A DNA stretch of 64,000 nt from Spongilla lacustris (GCA_949361645.1 OX442415.1:17263269-17327268); one strand, 5' to 3'; shown: positions 34,300-51,734, counted from the stretch's first letter. Numbers and translations are program-made. Notes: generated by a model from the letters alone, not told the origin.

Positions 34300-37200
34300 T
34301 ATTGACCTATCTGATATTTCAGGTCTATATGGAGTGACTACCCCCTGAGAATACCGTGACCGGAGGTGGGTGTTACCGTCATGTGAGCCATACTCTTCCA
34401 CACAGAATCCACTTATATTACCTATCTCAGGTACACTTCATATTTGATACACCAATTTGGACAGATGTATGTGGTGTGACTACCCCCTGAGGATAGCGTG
34501 ACCGGAAATGGGCGTTACCGTCACGTGAGCCATACTCTACCACACAGAATCCACTTATATTGACCTATTTCAGGTACACTTCATATTTAATACACCAACT
34601 TTGACAGATGTATGTGGTGTGACTACCCCCTGGGGATGGCGTGACCGGAAGTGGGCGTTACCGTCACGTGAGCCATACTCTACCACACAGAATCCACTTA
34701 TATTGACCTATTTCAGGTACACTTCATATTTGATACACCAATTTGGACAGATGTATGTGGTGTGACTACCCCCTGGGGATGGTGTGACCGGAAGTGGGTG
34801 TTACCGTCACGTGAGCCATACTCTACCACACAGAATCCACTTATATTGACCTATCTCAGGTACACTTCATATTTAATACCCCCTGGGGATGGCGTGACCG
34901 GAAGTGGGCGTTACCGTCACGTGAGCCATACTTCCACAAAGAATCCACTTATATTGACCCATCTCAGGTACACTTCATATTTGATACACCAATTTGGACA
35001 GATGTATGTGGTGTGACTACCCCCTGGGGATGGTGTGACCGGAAGTGGGTGTTACCGTCACGTGAGCCATACTCTACCACACAGAATCCACTTATATTGA
35101 CCTATCTCAGGTACACTTCATATTTAATACACCAATTTGGACAGATGTATGTGGTGTGACTACCCCCTGAGGATGGCGTGACCGGAAGTGGGCGTTACCG
35201 TCACGTGAGCCATACTCTACCACACAGAATCCACTTATATTGACCTATCTCAAGTACACTTCATATTTAATACACCAACTTTGACAGATGTATGTGGTGT
35301 GACTACCCCCTGGGGATGGCGTGACCGGAAGTGGGCGTTACCGTCACGTGAGCCATACTCTACCACACAGAATCCACTTATATTGACCTATTTCAGGTAC
35401 ACTTCATTTTTAATATACCAACTTTGACAGATGTATGTGGTGTAACTTCACCCTGGGGATGGTGTGACCGGAAGTGGGCGTTACCGTCACGTGAGCCATA
35501 CTCTTCCACACAGAATCCACTTATATTGACCTATTTCAGGTACACTTCATATTTAATACACCAACTTTGACAGATGTATGTGGTGTGACTACCCCCTGGG
35601 GATGGCGTGACCGGAAGTGGGCGTTACCGTCACGTGAGCCATACTTCCACACAGAATCCACTTATATTGACCCATCTCAGGTACACTTCATATTTGATAC
35701 ACCAATTTGGACAGATGTATGTGGTGTGACTACCCCCTGGGGATGGTGTGACCGGAAGTGGGTGTTACCGTCACGTGAGCCATACTCTACCACACAGAAT
35801 CCACTTATATTGACCTATTTCAGGTACACTTCATTTTTAATAAACCAACTTTGACAGATGTATGTGGTGTGACTACCCCCTGGGGATGGCGTGACCGGAA
35901 GTGGACGTTACCATCACGTGAGCCATACTCTTCCACACAGAATCCACTTATATTGACCTATTTCAGGTACACTTCATATTTAATATACCAACTTTGACAG
36001 ATGTATGTGGTGTGACTACCCCCTGGGGATGGCGTGACCGGAAGTGGGCGTTACCGTCACGTGAGCCATACTCTACCACACAGAATCCACTTATATTGAC
36101 CTATCTCAAGTACACTTCATATTTAATACACCAACTTTGACAGATGTATGTGGTGTGACTACCCCCTGGGGATGGCGTGACCGGAAGTGGGCGTTTCCGT
36201 CACGTGAGCCATACTCTACCACACAGAATCCACTTATATTGACCTATTTCAGGTACACTTCATATTTAATACACCAATTTGGACAGATGTATGTGGTGTG
36301 ACTACCCCCTGAGGATGGCGTGACCGGAAGTGGGCGTTACCGTCACGTGAGCCATACTCTACCACACAGAATCCACTTATATTGACCTATCTCAAGTACA
36401 CTTCATATTTAATACACCAACTTTGACATATGTATGTGGTGTGACTACCCCCTGGGGATTATGTGACTGGAAGTGGGCATTACCATCATGTGAGCCATAC
36501 TCTACCACACAGAATCCACTTATATTGACCTATTTCAGGTACACTTCATATTTAATACACCAATTTGGACAGATGTATGTGGTTTGACTACCCCCTGAGG
36601 ATGGCGTGACCGGAAGTGGGCGTTACCGTCACGTGAGCCATACTCTACCACACAGAATCCACTTATATTGACCTATCTCAAGTACACTTCATATTTAATA
36701 CACCAACTTTGACAGATGTATGTGGTGTGACTACCCCCTGGGGATGGCGTGACCTGAAGTGGGCGTTACCGTCACGTGAGCCATACTCTACCACACAGAA
36801 TCCACTTATATTGACCTATTTCAGGTACACTTCATTTTTAATATACCAACTTTGACAGATGTATGTGGTGTGACTACCCCCTGGGGATGGCGTGACCGGA
36901 ATTGGGTGTTACCGTCACGTGAGCCATACTCTTCCACACAGAATCCACTTATATTGACCCATCTCAGGTACACTTCATATTTGATACACCAATTTGGACA
37001 GATGTATGTGGTGTGACTACCCCCTGGGGATGGCGTGACCGGAAGTGGGCGTTACCGTCACGTGAGCCATACTCTTCCATGCAGAATCCACTTATATTGA
37101 CCTATTTCAGGTACACTTCATATTTGATACACCAATTTGTACGGATCTATGTGGTGTGACTACCCCATGAGAATGGCGTGACCGGAAGTGGGCGTTACCG

Positions 37201-38216
37201 TCACGTGAGCCATACTCTACCACACAGAATCCACTTATATTGACCTATTTCAGGTACACTTCATATTTAATACACCAATTTGGACAGATGTATGTGGTGT
37301 GACTACCCCCTGAGGATGGCGTGACCGGAAGTGGGCGTTACCGTCACGTGAGCCATACTCTACCACACAGAATCCACTTATATTGACCTATCTCAAGTAC
37401 ACTTCATATTTAATACACCAACTTTGACATATGTATGTGGTGTGACTACCCCCTGGGGATTATGTGACTGGAAGTGGGCATTACCATCATGTGAGCCATA
37501 CTCTACCACACAGAATCCACTTATATTGACCTATTTCAGGTACACTTCATATTTAATACACCAATTTGGACAGATGTATGTGGTTTGACTACCCCCTGAG
37601 GATGGCGTGACCGGAAGTGGGCGTTACCGTCACGTGAGCCATACTCTACCACACAGAATCCACTTATATTGACCTATCTCAAGTACACTTCATATTTAAT
37701 ACACCAACTTTGACAGATGTATGTGGTGTGACTACCCCCTGGGGATGGCGTGACCTGAAGTGGGCGTTACCGTCACGTGAGCCATACTCTACCACACAGA
37801 ATCCACTTATATTGACCTATTTCAGGTACACTTCATTTTTAATATACCAACTTTGACAGATGTATGTGGTGTGACTACCCCCTGGGGATGGCGTGACCGG
37901 AATTGGGTGTTACCGTCACGTGAGCCATACTCTTCCACACAGAATCCACTTATATTGACCCATCTCAGGTACACTTCATATTTGATACACCAATTTGGAC
38001 AGATGTATGTGGTGTGACTACCCCCTGGGGATGGCGTGACCGGAAGTGGGCGTTACCGTCACGTGAGCCATACTCTTCCATGCAGAATCCACTTATATTG
38101 ACCTATTTCAGGTACACTTCATATTTGATACACCAATTTGTACGGATCTATGTGGTGTGACTACCCCATGAGAATGGCGTGACCAGAAGTGGGCGTTACC
38201 GTTACTTGAGTCACAG
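34300..38216 (+). repeat. 143-bp satellite, about 27 tandem copies
   Basis: The unit contains CAGGTACACTTCATATTTAA, GATGTATGTGGTGTGACTAC, GGCGTGACCGGAAGTGGGCG and TTACCGTCACGTGAGCC. Successive GTGAGCC positions are mostly 143 bases apart; one unit near 34868 is shortened by 33 bases. The last seven units (about 37.2-38.2 kb) repeat the preceding seven with an exact offset of 1001 bases. Frames within it are by-products of the repetition. Confidence 0.97.
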
Positions 38217-39817
38217 TGTTCCACAGTTCCTGTTGCCTCCCATGAATGCATAAATGTTCAAGAAGAAATTTTCAGACTCTTCCTTCGTTCCGCCTCCTTC
38301 CCAGCCGATTTTCTCCAGTTAATAGACGTTTAGTTTGTACATATGATATATTTTTTTATGACGTGAATATTTGCTTTCGAACAGTATGGCTGTCACTTAA
38401 TCCTCGTTGAGTTGGAAATGGAATGGCGGTTCACTAATTTAAAAACGCGCGCTTCGCACAAGTGATCGTGAGAATCTATTCGACATGCACCTGGATTACC
38501 ATGTTGTGTTAGTAACAAAATCTCTCACGAGATAACCAATCAGTGCGTGCTGATATTCGATTGTTCATACCTGTAACTATATCGGGGGCGGGGCAGGTAA
38601 ACATCTCAAGACGTGACTGCATGAGACACCGGTACACGTTGTGGTTACCAAAACATGTACAATTTACATTTATAATCACGTCCTCCATGCAGCTAATGTA
38701 CATGTCTTGGTGGACGTCATCAACCTGCACTGACGGATCAGAAATAGGCCTAGCCTAGATGCACTACAGATGCATGCATTCTCTAACGGCAGAGCTCCTT
38801 CTCTTTGCTGTGATGTTAGTGCTGACATCGGTCTATAACAATACATACATGCATGCGAAGCTACGTGAACAGTTGAAAAGTTATCAGTATAACGCGTAGT
38901 AATTATTCGTCTCTCGAACTCAGAAACTAAATTCCGCTCCTCAATACATGTTTTCACTAAAACATCAATCCCTTTCTAATACACAAGCATAAACATTATA
39001 TGTTTATTGTGTCAATAATCATAGTATATGGTCTGTATACCGGTATAAAAATACATTAGGTGAATCACTATTAACCCATGCATGCATGCATGCAGTTCGA
39101 GTCAAATCAGAAGTGAAAGTGATTTGCAGTTGCCTCGATCGATATACCTCTTCTCTTAGAGGTCTTATACTAGAAGATGCACAGCTGAATAAACTGAAGT
39201 ACATAAACATAAAAAGAACAGCCATATCAAGATAGGATACTGATATATGCATCATATCAGTGCACCTGCCGGAGTGTCACAGCCGCCTATAGTATGTTAA
39301 ACCTAACTCTAAAGTCTTCAATGCCAGTACATTGCTTATAATAAGAGCGAGTACTCCGGCATGGAGTAGTCAGCTATACTATACATGTATATAGCTAAAT
39401 ACGCCGGTATGTATTGCATGGAATGATTATACAATCTTATACTTTTTATATGCAGTGTACATAAATTTTCAAACCAATTATCTGGGTTTTTATTCATACA
39501 AGATGCACTATATACGTCAATTGCTATTGCCTTTTGTGCATCATCCTGCAGTTCTACAGTATACACCCAGCATGGACAATGATCGATGCATATACATGCA
39601 TGCATGTGTATATATAAGACACATGCAAGCATGCAGGTAACTGACAAGCACAAATAAAAATTATCATTATACATACTGCATTCTACAGACTACTACATGT
39701 AGTCAGAAGTCTGTAGTACTATGTACTGTGTGCTCTCTTTTCTGTGGTAGTCCGCTGTAGATACTCTCTTTACTATATATACATGTATAGTAGTCTGTAG
39801 TATGTCACTACTGTATG
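38217..39817. other. Intergenic, nothing recognised
   Basis: Short frames on both strands (38509-38957, 39019-39255, 39336-39674) lack domains. Repeats of TGCATGCA and TACATGTA are common. Confidence 0.4.
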
Positions 39818-39853
39818 CTCTCTTTCATTCACATGCATGTGGATGAAAGAGAG
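39818..39853. repeat. 36-bp near-perfect palindrome
   Basis: CTCTCTTTCAT on the left pairs with ATGAAAGAGAG on the right around a CACATGCATGTG centre, with one mismatched pair. Confidence 0.85.
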
Positions 39854-39867
39854 TCCACATGCAGTGT

Positions 39868-40114
39868 CATCGTCCGTTCCAATAAAGCAATCCGGTCCCC
39901 TGCATATAGCTCTTAGAGTCGCGTCATGTGATCCAATTTTATTATATCGCTTCAGCTCCGCCTCGAGCTAGCTAGCTCTTGCCGTAATCATCGTCCGTTG
40001 ACTCCGTTCCAAAAGGCAATCTGCTCCCCTGCATACAGCTCTTAGAGTCGCGTCAGGTGTTAATACAATTTTATTATATCGCTTCAGATCCGCCTCGCTA
40101 GCTCTTGTGTGTCA
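39868..40114 (+). repeat. Tandem duplication, about 120-bp unit, two copies
   Basis: ATCGTCCGTT, AGCTCTTAGAGTCGCGTCA and TTTTATTATATCGCTTCAG occur in the same order in 39868-39985 and 39988-40114 with scattered differences. Confidence 0.85.
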
Positions 40115-42214
40115 AGTTTATTAATTATTATCGTTTTGATCTCGTGACTATTATTTGGCTGTAGCTTTTGGCGGTTGAAATGGCGACCTTAGAGCTCTTC
40201 GATTCTTCATTTAACAGTAAACGAGACAGATTACTACGTCAACTGTAATGAGGTTTGTATTACTCGTGGATTGCCATCGTATTTCTATTTTTTGCATGCG
40301 CTATATTATTACTAGAGTCACTTTGGACTGAATCCCGGGAAGCTGAATTTGTGATGCTCCATTTCATACGAGAGAGGCAACAGCATGCAGCTTCACCTGA
40401 TAGCAAAGCAATGGCCTTTGTTGTGTGCGAATCCAGAGTACACTTCGACTATGTGATCATGAGCCTATGATGCTCACGCCGTCGATGCTCACGCTGCTCT
40501 GGATATATAAATTGGCCTACTTGTCGATATTTGCAATGTAAAAGATGCCTCGGACGCTGAGAAAGCTATAGGTAAACACAAAACGTGCCGTTATTTATAT
40601 GCCTTTCGTTCTAATAACAGCGCATGCATGGCTATAGCGGTTCGAGCGCCAATCGGACATGCTAGGTGGTAAGCGAAACATAATTCAACATGCATGTGCC
40701 TCTATTTAGGGATGGCTTCGATCTCGAACATGCTACATGGATGTAGCTGTGCGTCCGTTTTGATAACCAATTGTGTTTTGCTTGTTTTTATGCTACTGGT
40801 CCTATAGGTGATTTCGCAGAAAATCTGTAAGTTAGCATTGTTATTGTTTCCTAGCCTACTACTAGCGTCATTGCTGTGTCACGCGCTACGACAGAAGTCA
40901 GTTCTCTTCCAATCTTGGTGAGTGACTAATACTTTATGTGTAGCGATTGTAACGCGCGTCATCCAATGCAATACGCTAGTTCAAAACAATCCTCATTATG
41001 GCCACAGAAGCGCAACATGTTCAGGTTAGTGCTATTCGCGACGTCTCTGCATGTGTTAGTATTGCCTTTTCCCCATACAGCACAAGAGTGTGAATTTATG
41101 AGTTAACTGAAGCATAGATATTAGAGGTATCTCTAATATCTATGACTGTGAAGTGACTTTGCTTGATCAAGTGATTTGTTTGCTGTTGTGTTTTTTTAAT
41201 AATAATAATAAACATCGTTTGTATAGTCATTAAATGTGCGATGTTTAGCGGAGTAGGTATACTAGCTACTAAAAGGCGGGGCATTGATATTGTATACGTA
41301 CCGCTACAGTGTAAGAACGGATTGAAAGACGGGTGAAATGTAATGCATACAAATTAAATACGTAAGCGGACGTACTAACTGCAGGGATCTGTATCCACAT
41401 CCGTATGCAATCAGTCCACACACGGGGATCGGAAGCCTATGACTGCCGATGTCCGTACTCCTCCGAATACGGATGCACTTACGTAAGCATGCAGTACCGT
41501 ATTTGCATTAGCGAGTCGCTGTGACCTGATGCCACGATTATTATAGACTGACATGTTATATGGGGAAATAAAAAAATTATGAATTTTCCAGAAACGAGCC
41601 TCAAAGTGAATCGACGCGTGCAATTGGAATGCCGGCGTGATTAAAAATTGAAAGGATGAAGTTGTAGAGGACCTCAGTAGGAATCTCGCATAATATCAAA
41701 TAAAAATAACATGCATTAGCCATTAGGTCCCTTTTCGCGGATATTGATGTCATAAATTGCACAGCAAGGTTCTTTAGGGCTACTACTACTAGACATTGCC
41801 GCAGGCAGCAAATCAGTGTGCATCAAAGACACGTAAAAGGCTCTACTGATATACGGCAATGCTGCACCAAGGATATTGACAACAGGAAATCGAAAATGCA
41901 TGCAAACACCTATACATATACATGTACATTTATACTCTTCTAATCTCCATCTTATATTAACTGTTGTCATGAAATCGTGTGCCGAAGAAATGTTTTGGCA
42001 ACCCCAATCGTGCATGCTGTGTATATGCACACACGTATACAATTATCTCTGCATGCATTTACACTCGTATAACATTCTCATACTATATATGCCATACTAT
42101 TAGTCTATGCACGTATACATGTGAAAATCTCTTTCAACTATAATGAATTGTATAAAGTTAAAGCATGCATCGCGGAATACGGTTTGGTTACCAGAGGCGC
42201 GGCCATGGCTTTAA
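40115..42214. other. Intergenic with possible unanchored first exons
   Basis: Two ATG-led mini frames end at good donor sites or stop codons (ATGGCGACC... at about 40180 and ATGGCCACAGAAGCG... at about 40998-41024, followed by GTTAGT), but I could not find in-phase downstream exons. A perfect 14-bp-arm hairpin lies at 41113-41144. Confidence 0.35.
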
Positions 42215-42802
42215 TCGCATACTGTTGTAATTTTTGTCTGTAAACCTATCCGTACACCATCTCGTTCTCAGCGTAAACTCTTAGTCGTCCCAGACTGTCG
42301 TATATGTAGAGTTTCATAGAGTTTCGTACATACCCTTGCTCCGTGGACCAAGTTCTTACCTCTACGATCGGTATGTGTAGACTGGCCACCTCACGCTACT
42401 TGCCATCTTTAGCCCATACCACAATGCTGACAACTTGTACTCTCGTGGTGCGCACTCATTGAAAATACCCTACACATGGCACAAAGGCCTTGTCGTTTTC
42501 CAAATGTAGGGGAGTGCGTACCACGAGAGTACAAGTATAGGTTGTCAGCATTGTGGCTTCAGCTAAAGATGGCAAGTAGCGTGGGGTGGCCAGCCTACAC
42601 GTACCAAACAGTGGCGGATACAGGGGGGGGCAAACCCGGCCTATGCCCCCCCTAACTAATAAGGATACGCCTCCTGTCCATTGTAATGAATTTAATTATA
42701 TGTCATCAGCGCCGCACTGTCTTAGCTCTTGCAGGCGCTAGACCTGTCGTACGTGCTAAGTATTACCCCTGACACGTGGCACTTTTTCTATTGTACTTTT
42801 GA

Positions 42803-43250
42803 GCGTTCAGTTCGTACATTCGTTCAGCGTTCAGTTCGTACATTCGTTCAGCGTTCAGTTCGTACATTCGTTCAGCGTTCAGTTCGTACATTCGTTCAGC
42901 GTTCAGTTCGTACATTCGTTCAGCGTTCAGTTCGTACATTCGTTCAGCGTTCAGTTCGTACATTCGTTCAGCGTTCAGTTCGTACATTCGTTCAGCGTTC
43001 AGTTCGTACATTCGTTCAGCGTTCAGTTCGTACATTCGTTCAGCGTTCAGTTCGTACATTCGTTCAGCGTTCAGTTCGTACATTCGTTCAGCGTTCAGTT
43101 CGTACATTCGTTCAGCGTTCAGTTCGTACATTCGTTCAGCGTTCAGTTCGTACATTCGTTCAGCGTTCAGTTCGTACATTCGTTCAGCGTTCAGTTCGTA
43201 CATTCGTTCAGCGTTCAGTTCGTACATTCGTTCAGCGTTCAGTTCGTACA
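42803..43250. repeat. 24-bp minisatellite, 18.7 copies
   Basis: The unit starts GCGTTCAGTTCGTACATTCG and is repeated with no visible variation. Because 24 is a multiple of three and the unit has no stop in several frames, it creates long artificial frames on both strands. Confidence 0.98.
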
Positions 43251-43574
43251 TAATTTGCGAATTTCAATTTCAATTGCCGTCAGGAAAGTGGTAGATCTGC
43301 GGAGTCAGCCGTCATCCGGATCCCATGGCTAAGCGTCAGCTGACCATTGCTGAAGTGTTTGCGGCGTGCAAAATGTATGTGCCAATGAATCATTAATATC
43401 ATACGAGTGAGACTTTACTATATTTTGTAGTGAAGAAAGCAGAGCCCACTCTTGAGTGCCTAACCCTAAAAACACCAGTGGCTAGGGTTTTGGGGCGGAG
43501 ATGATGGTGCTTACTGCGCTTTCCCAGACACCCTGGCAAGTTCGGAGGGGCATGCCCCCATTCCTCCCTATATG

Positions 43575-44565
43575 CAGGGTTGCCGAAAGTCAGGTCGGGG
43601 TCCGGCCTGTGACCGGCCGGTCTGACAGCCCCGGCCTGTCAGGTCGGCCTGCCAGGTCGGTATTACTAATATATTCATAGGGAGGGGGATATATCGCGGT
43701 ACTCTAAAGCATTCGTCAGGTTGGAATTCCCACTAAGTAGAAAACAAAACGCTAACTCTACTTCCATTGTTTGGTCGCATTTCAAGGTGTACAGAGTCTA
43801 TATATCTCTCATATGAAAGAACTCTTAGCTGCTAAAAGCTAAAAAGCCCCCACTTGAACAGTATTTTACAATGAAGGTTCCCCCATTATCTGTGTCATGC
43901 ACCACTCATATTTTATGTCATCTGTTGATCACAACTCCATGCATGAGTTGCACTTGCAACCTTGTACATGTAAGTACATGTACATTTTTGGTAATGACAA
44001 CATGAGTTTCTCATTCTCATGCACAACTGACCATGCTAAAGAACTCCATTATTCGCATGACTTCTCTAATGCATCATGTACATGTTAATCACTTGGAACT
44101 GGAATCTATAACCCACATCAATGAAGCTGTCCAGTACATCCCCCACCCCCATCCCCACCCCCACCCCACTTTCACCTCCATAAAAATGGTTGGTAGTATA
44201 TGTAATGTGGAACACTCGACACAGGAATATGCTTGGGCCTTTATCACTCCTTTATCACTATATGTGACATTATGTACATGTATGTATTATTTGTACTTCC
44301 AATACTGCCAATGCCACACATGCAGAGTCAGTAATCCTTCCTAACTGAGACAGAGCACCCTGAAATCAGTCAAAGCTGTGCATCTATATATGATCTCTGA
44401 TAACACAATGCATGTAATTGCTGGCGCATGCATTGGTGTGACAATCTACTCCCACTTTGTGGGCGAATCCCGGCCTGTCAGGTGAGAGTCCGGCCTGCCA
44501 GGCCAAGCAGACAGTCCGGCCTGGCAGGCCGACCTGTCAGGCCGGGCTGGCCTTCCGCAACCCTG
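43575..44565. mobile_element. Nonautonomous hAT-type transposon, 991 bp
   Basis: It begins CAGGGTTGCCGAA and ends with the inverted TTCCGCAACCCTG. A perfect 8-base target duplication CCTATATG flanks it (43567-43574 and 44566-44573). Terminal CAGGG and an 8-base duplication are hAT hallmarks. Both ends carry clusters of CCGGCCTGTCAGG-like subterminal repeats. No transposase. Confidence 0.9.
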
Positions 44566-44758
44566 CCTATATGCCCCCCCCTAACACAAAATCCTGTATC
44601 CGCCCCTGCCAAACATAGAGGTAAGAACTTGGTCCACGGAGCAAGGGTATGTACGAAACTCTACATATACGACGACAGTCTGGGACGAGGAAGAGTTTAC
44701 GCTGAGAACGAGATGGTGTACGGAAAGGTTTACAGACAAAAATTACAACAGTATGCGA

Positions 44759-49614
<4,856 letters not shown>

Positions 49615-51672
49615 TCAGTGCAGTTTTTTCTTATATACGATTTCTACTTCAACAGGATAGTGATCGCTGACAGCTTTGACCTGCATTCATTGCAGAGCCG
49701 GATAATTGAAAGTACAATTACATCTGCGTGCATGAGCTCACCTTTTCAGGGGTCAAATCTTTATATTCCTTGTCATATTGAAACACTCCTGCATCCTCAA
49801 CGTTAAATATTGAGTTGTCCAGATGTGCCACAATTCTGCCAGTTAACAAAATGATTTCATGCACATTCATTACATGCACAGGTCACCGACTGACTTGTCA
49901 TAAGGACATCGTTTTTTTGCTGAGCTGAGATTGGTGTTCGTCATTTGATCCAGTAGCCATTTAAAGTTGGTGTCCTTCACCAGGGTGAGATGTTTATACT
50001 TTGTACCTGACAGATAGCCGCAGCCTGCATTGAAATCTCCTAGAATGATTCCGTTCTGTGTGCCGTAATAATTGCTAACAGCGAGGAAGGCTTCATGGAG
50101 GTTATTGATCTCATCAAAAGCATTTTCAGGCTTGACATGGATGCCAAGAAGAAAAAAACTGGGTAGAGCTGATGTAGAAATTAGTTATACTCCGGCTTTT
50201 ATTCATACCAATCATGACTCACCTTTTTTCTTGCCGATGGGGGTGATTAACACACTAAAAGGCGGTCTTTCGAAGGCGGCATTACCTTTATACTGGTAGT
50301 ATTTAATGTCCACTGTATCGCTCCTGCAAAACATGACTACAATCAGGTCAATCCTGGTCTATAATTTTATATATAGCCTCATACCTGTAAATGAACGCAT
50401 ACTGTTCTTTTGAGGTTGTCGACCCAAGCCGCTCGCTGATTTTATACTGATACTGCGGCCTAGATGGATGATTACGTGATTAGTAAAAGTCTTGCTTCTA
50501 AATTCACTTCTCACATGTTCACGGCCTCAAGTAGCTTGGCAATTACATCAACTTCTTTGGTTCTTATTTCTTGTATCAGCAAGACATCATATCGTTTTAC
50601 GATCTGGGTATACATGTATACAATACAACTGAAACACCACTGATGCATGCATGTGTCACATGTCCCCAAAATTTGCTTTTAAAATAAAATAAAATTGTTT
50701 TTTGATCAGGTTTGAAAAGCATGCTGGTGTAGCGGAAGGGATTTACGGGATATAGAAGTGCATTTTGGTATCACGTGATCAGTTAATTTGATTAAAAAGT
50801 GTGCAACATGCTACAGTGGTGACACTAGGCGTGAAACGTATTTCATGGCCGAAGACAAACTACCAACCTTCTGGGTTTCCCAACCAGATGTTTGGTTCGT
50901 GCAAGCCGAGGCACAGTTCAATCTTCGAAAGAGTACTTTGGATGAGACTATGTACTACTATGTGCTCGCAGCGCTCGACCAGACAACAGCGGCGCACTTC
51001 ATTGAACTAATCTAATAATAATAATAATAATTTCGGTGCATGGTTGGTGTTTTTTTTTCCTACTATATAGCTCAACTGTATTTCATTGCCATTTGTATAG
51101 ATTGCAGAGTTATCACTGAATCCAAAATACATATTTCAATTGAACAAAGTCGGTAAAGACAATAATAAAATATAAATTATAATTATAAGATGAAGATAAT
51201 GATTTATGTGCACATGTGTTACACAAAGGCAAGCAATGGCATATGGATATGCACTAATATACTGCCCAGCCCTAAAAAGGGTGGCATGCACTGATTTACT
51301 TAAAGGAAACAAGTTCACATTGCTCTACGATTTGCTTACTAATATTTTATTATGAGCCAGACAATAAAGTACTGGGCAGGGTAAAAAAAAGAAGAAGCTA
51401 AAACTGTAACTGTGCAGTGGACAATATTCTAATCACGGCATGCTTGCGAAGACAAAATTATGACAACCATCCACAACCATTACTGAAGTAATATATGCTA
51501 ACCCTGCATTCTTTCATGCACAGTTCACCTTGCTAAGAACCTCCATAACAGTTTTGTCATTTGATTTCTTTTCACCAAAGGCCTGCACGTTGAAGGCACC
51601 TATCTTCAGGCCACTTACCGTCCACAGTGCCGTGCAGGCAACCACCAGGGCGCAGAGAGCTAACGACTGCAT
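49615..51672 (-). CDS. DNase I-like secreted endonuclease (7 exons)
   Basis: Minus-strand exons 51672-51529, 50603-50515, 50459-50385, 50323-50223, 50168-49895, 49835-49742 and 49680-49615 join in phase to 280 residues, close to 282 for human DNase I. Residues 1-21 are a signal peptide, then LKIGAFNVQAFGEKK starts the mature enzyme. Catalytic and metal sites are present: E60 (LLIQEIR), H147 (LGIHVKP), D181 and N183 (LGDFNAGC) and D265-H266 (SDHYPVE). C186 and C224 match the family's essential disulfide. The enzyme should cut double-stranded DNA outside the cell, needing Ca and Mg. The fourth intron ends at TCAG (50169-50170), because the nearer CCAG would break the frame; the fifth starts with the weaker GTCAGT. 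All other borders are standard. Confidence 0.9.
50728..51015 (+). pseudogene. Mag/Gypsy-type retroelement 5' remnant with gag start
   Basis: A short LTR-like segment (50728-50815, TGTAGCGGAA...CATGCTACA) is followed by GTGGTGACACTAGG, where a primer-binding site would lie. From 50845 a 56-residue frame reads as gag: LPTFWVSQPDVWFVQAEAQF, then YYYVLAALDQTTAAHFIELI. It stops in a short (AAT)n run at 51014. An intact gag is several times longer. It lies inside intron 1 of the DNase I-like gene, on the opposite strand. Confidence 0.65.
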
Positions 51673-51734
51673 GGGTAATATAAATTGTCCTTATCTGTGC
51701 AATGTGATGTAGGGGCTGCAGCCTGCCGCAGGTG

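Larger units (their letters stand above)
42609..44608. mobile_element. 2.0-kb element with GGCGGATACAGG ends inside the foldback
   Basis: The left end is CAGTGGCGGATACAGG and the right end is its near-complement CCTGTATCCGCCCCTG. The bases CCAAA occur on both sides (42604-42608 and 44609-44613), and removing the element plus one copy restores the foldback arm, so CCAAA is a 5-base target duplication. The interior carries the 24-bp minisatellite and a hAT-type insertion. Confidence 0.8.
42215..44758. mobile_element. Foldback element, long inverted arms, interrupted by nested insertions
   Basis: The left arm (42215 to about 42480) contains CGCATACTGTTGTAATTTTT, GTGGACCAAGTTCTTACC and GGCCACCTCACGCTACTTGC. 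The complementary right arm runs from about 42492 to 42608 and resumes at 44609-44758, because a 2-kb element has inserted into it. Without the insertion the arms are roughly 265 bases and pair around an AAGGCCTT centre. No transposase is visible. Confidence 0.85.

Noticed and set aside
34762..35854. Repetitive frames in the 34-38 kb array
   Set aside because: They are by-products of the 143-bp satellite; stops appear when the unit shifts frame.
40998..41024. Possible first coding exon MATEAQHVQ followed by GTTAGT
   Set aside because: Good start context and donor, but no in-phase second exon was found.
42729..43332. Long open frames of 162-177 residues on both strands
   Set aside because: They are translations of the 24-bp minisatellite; the unit length is a multiple of three and contains no stop in these frames.
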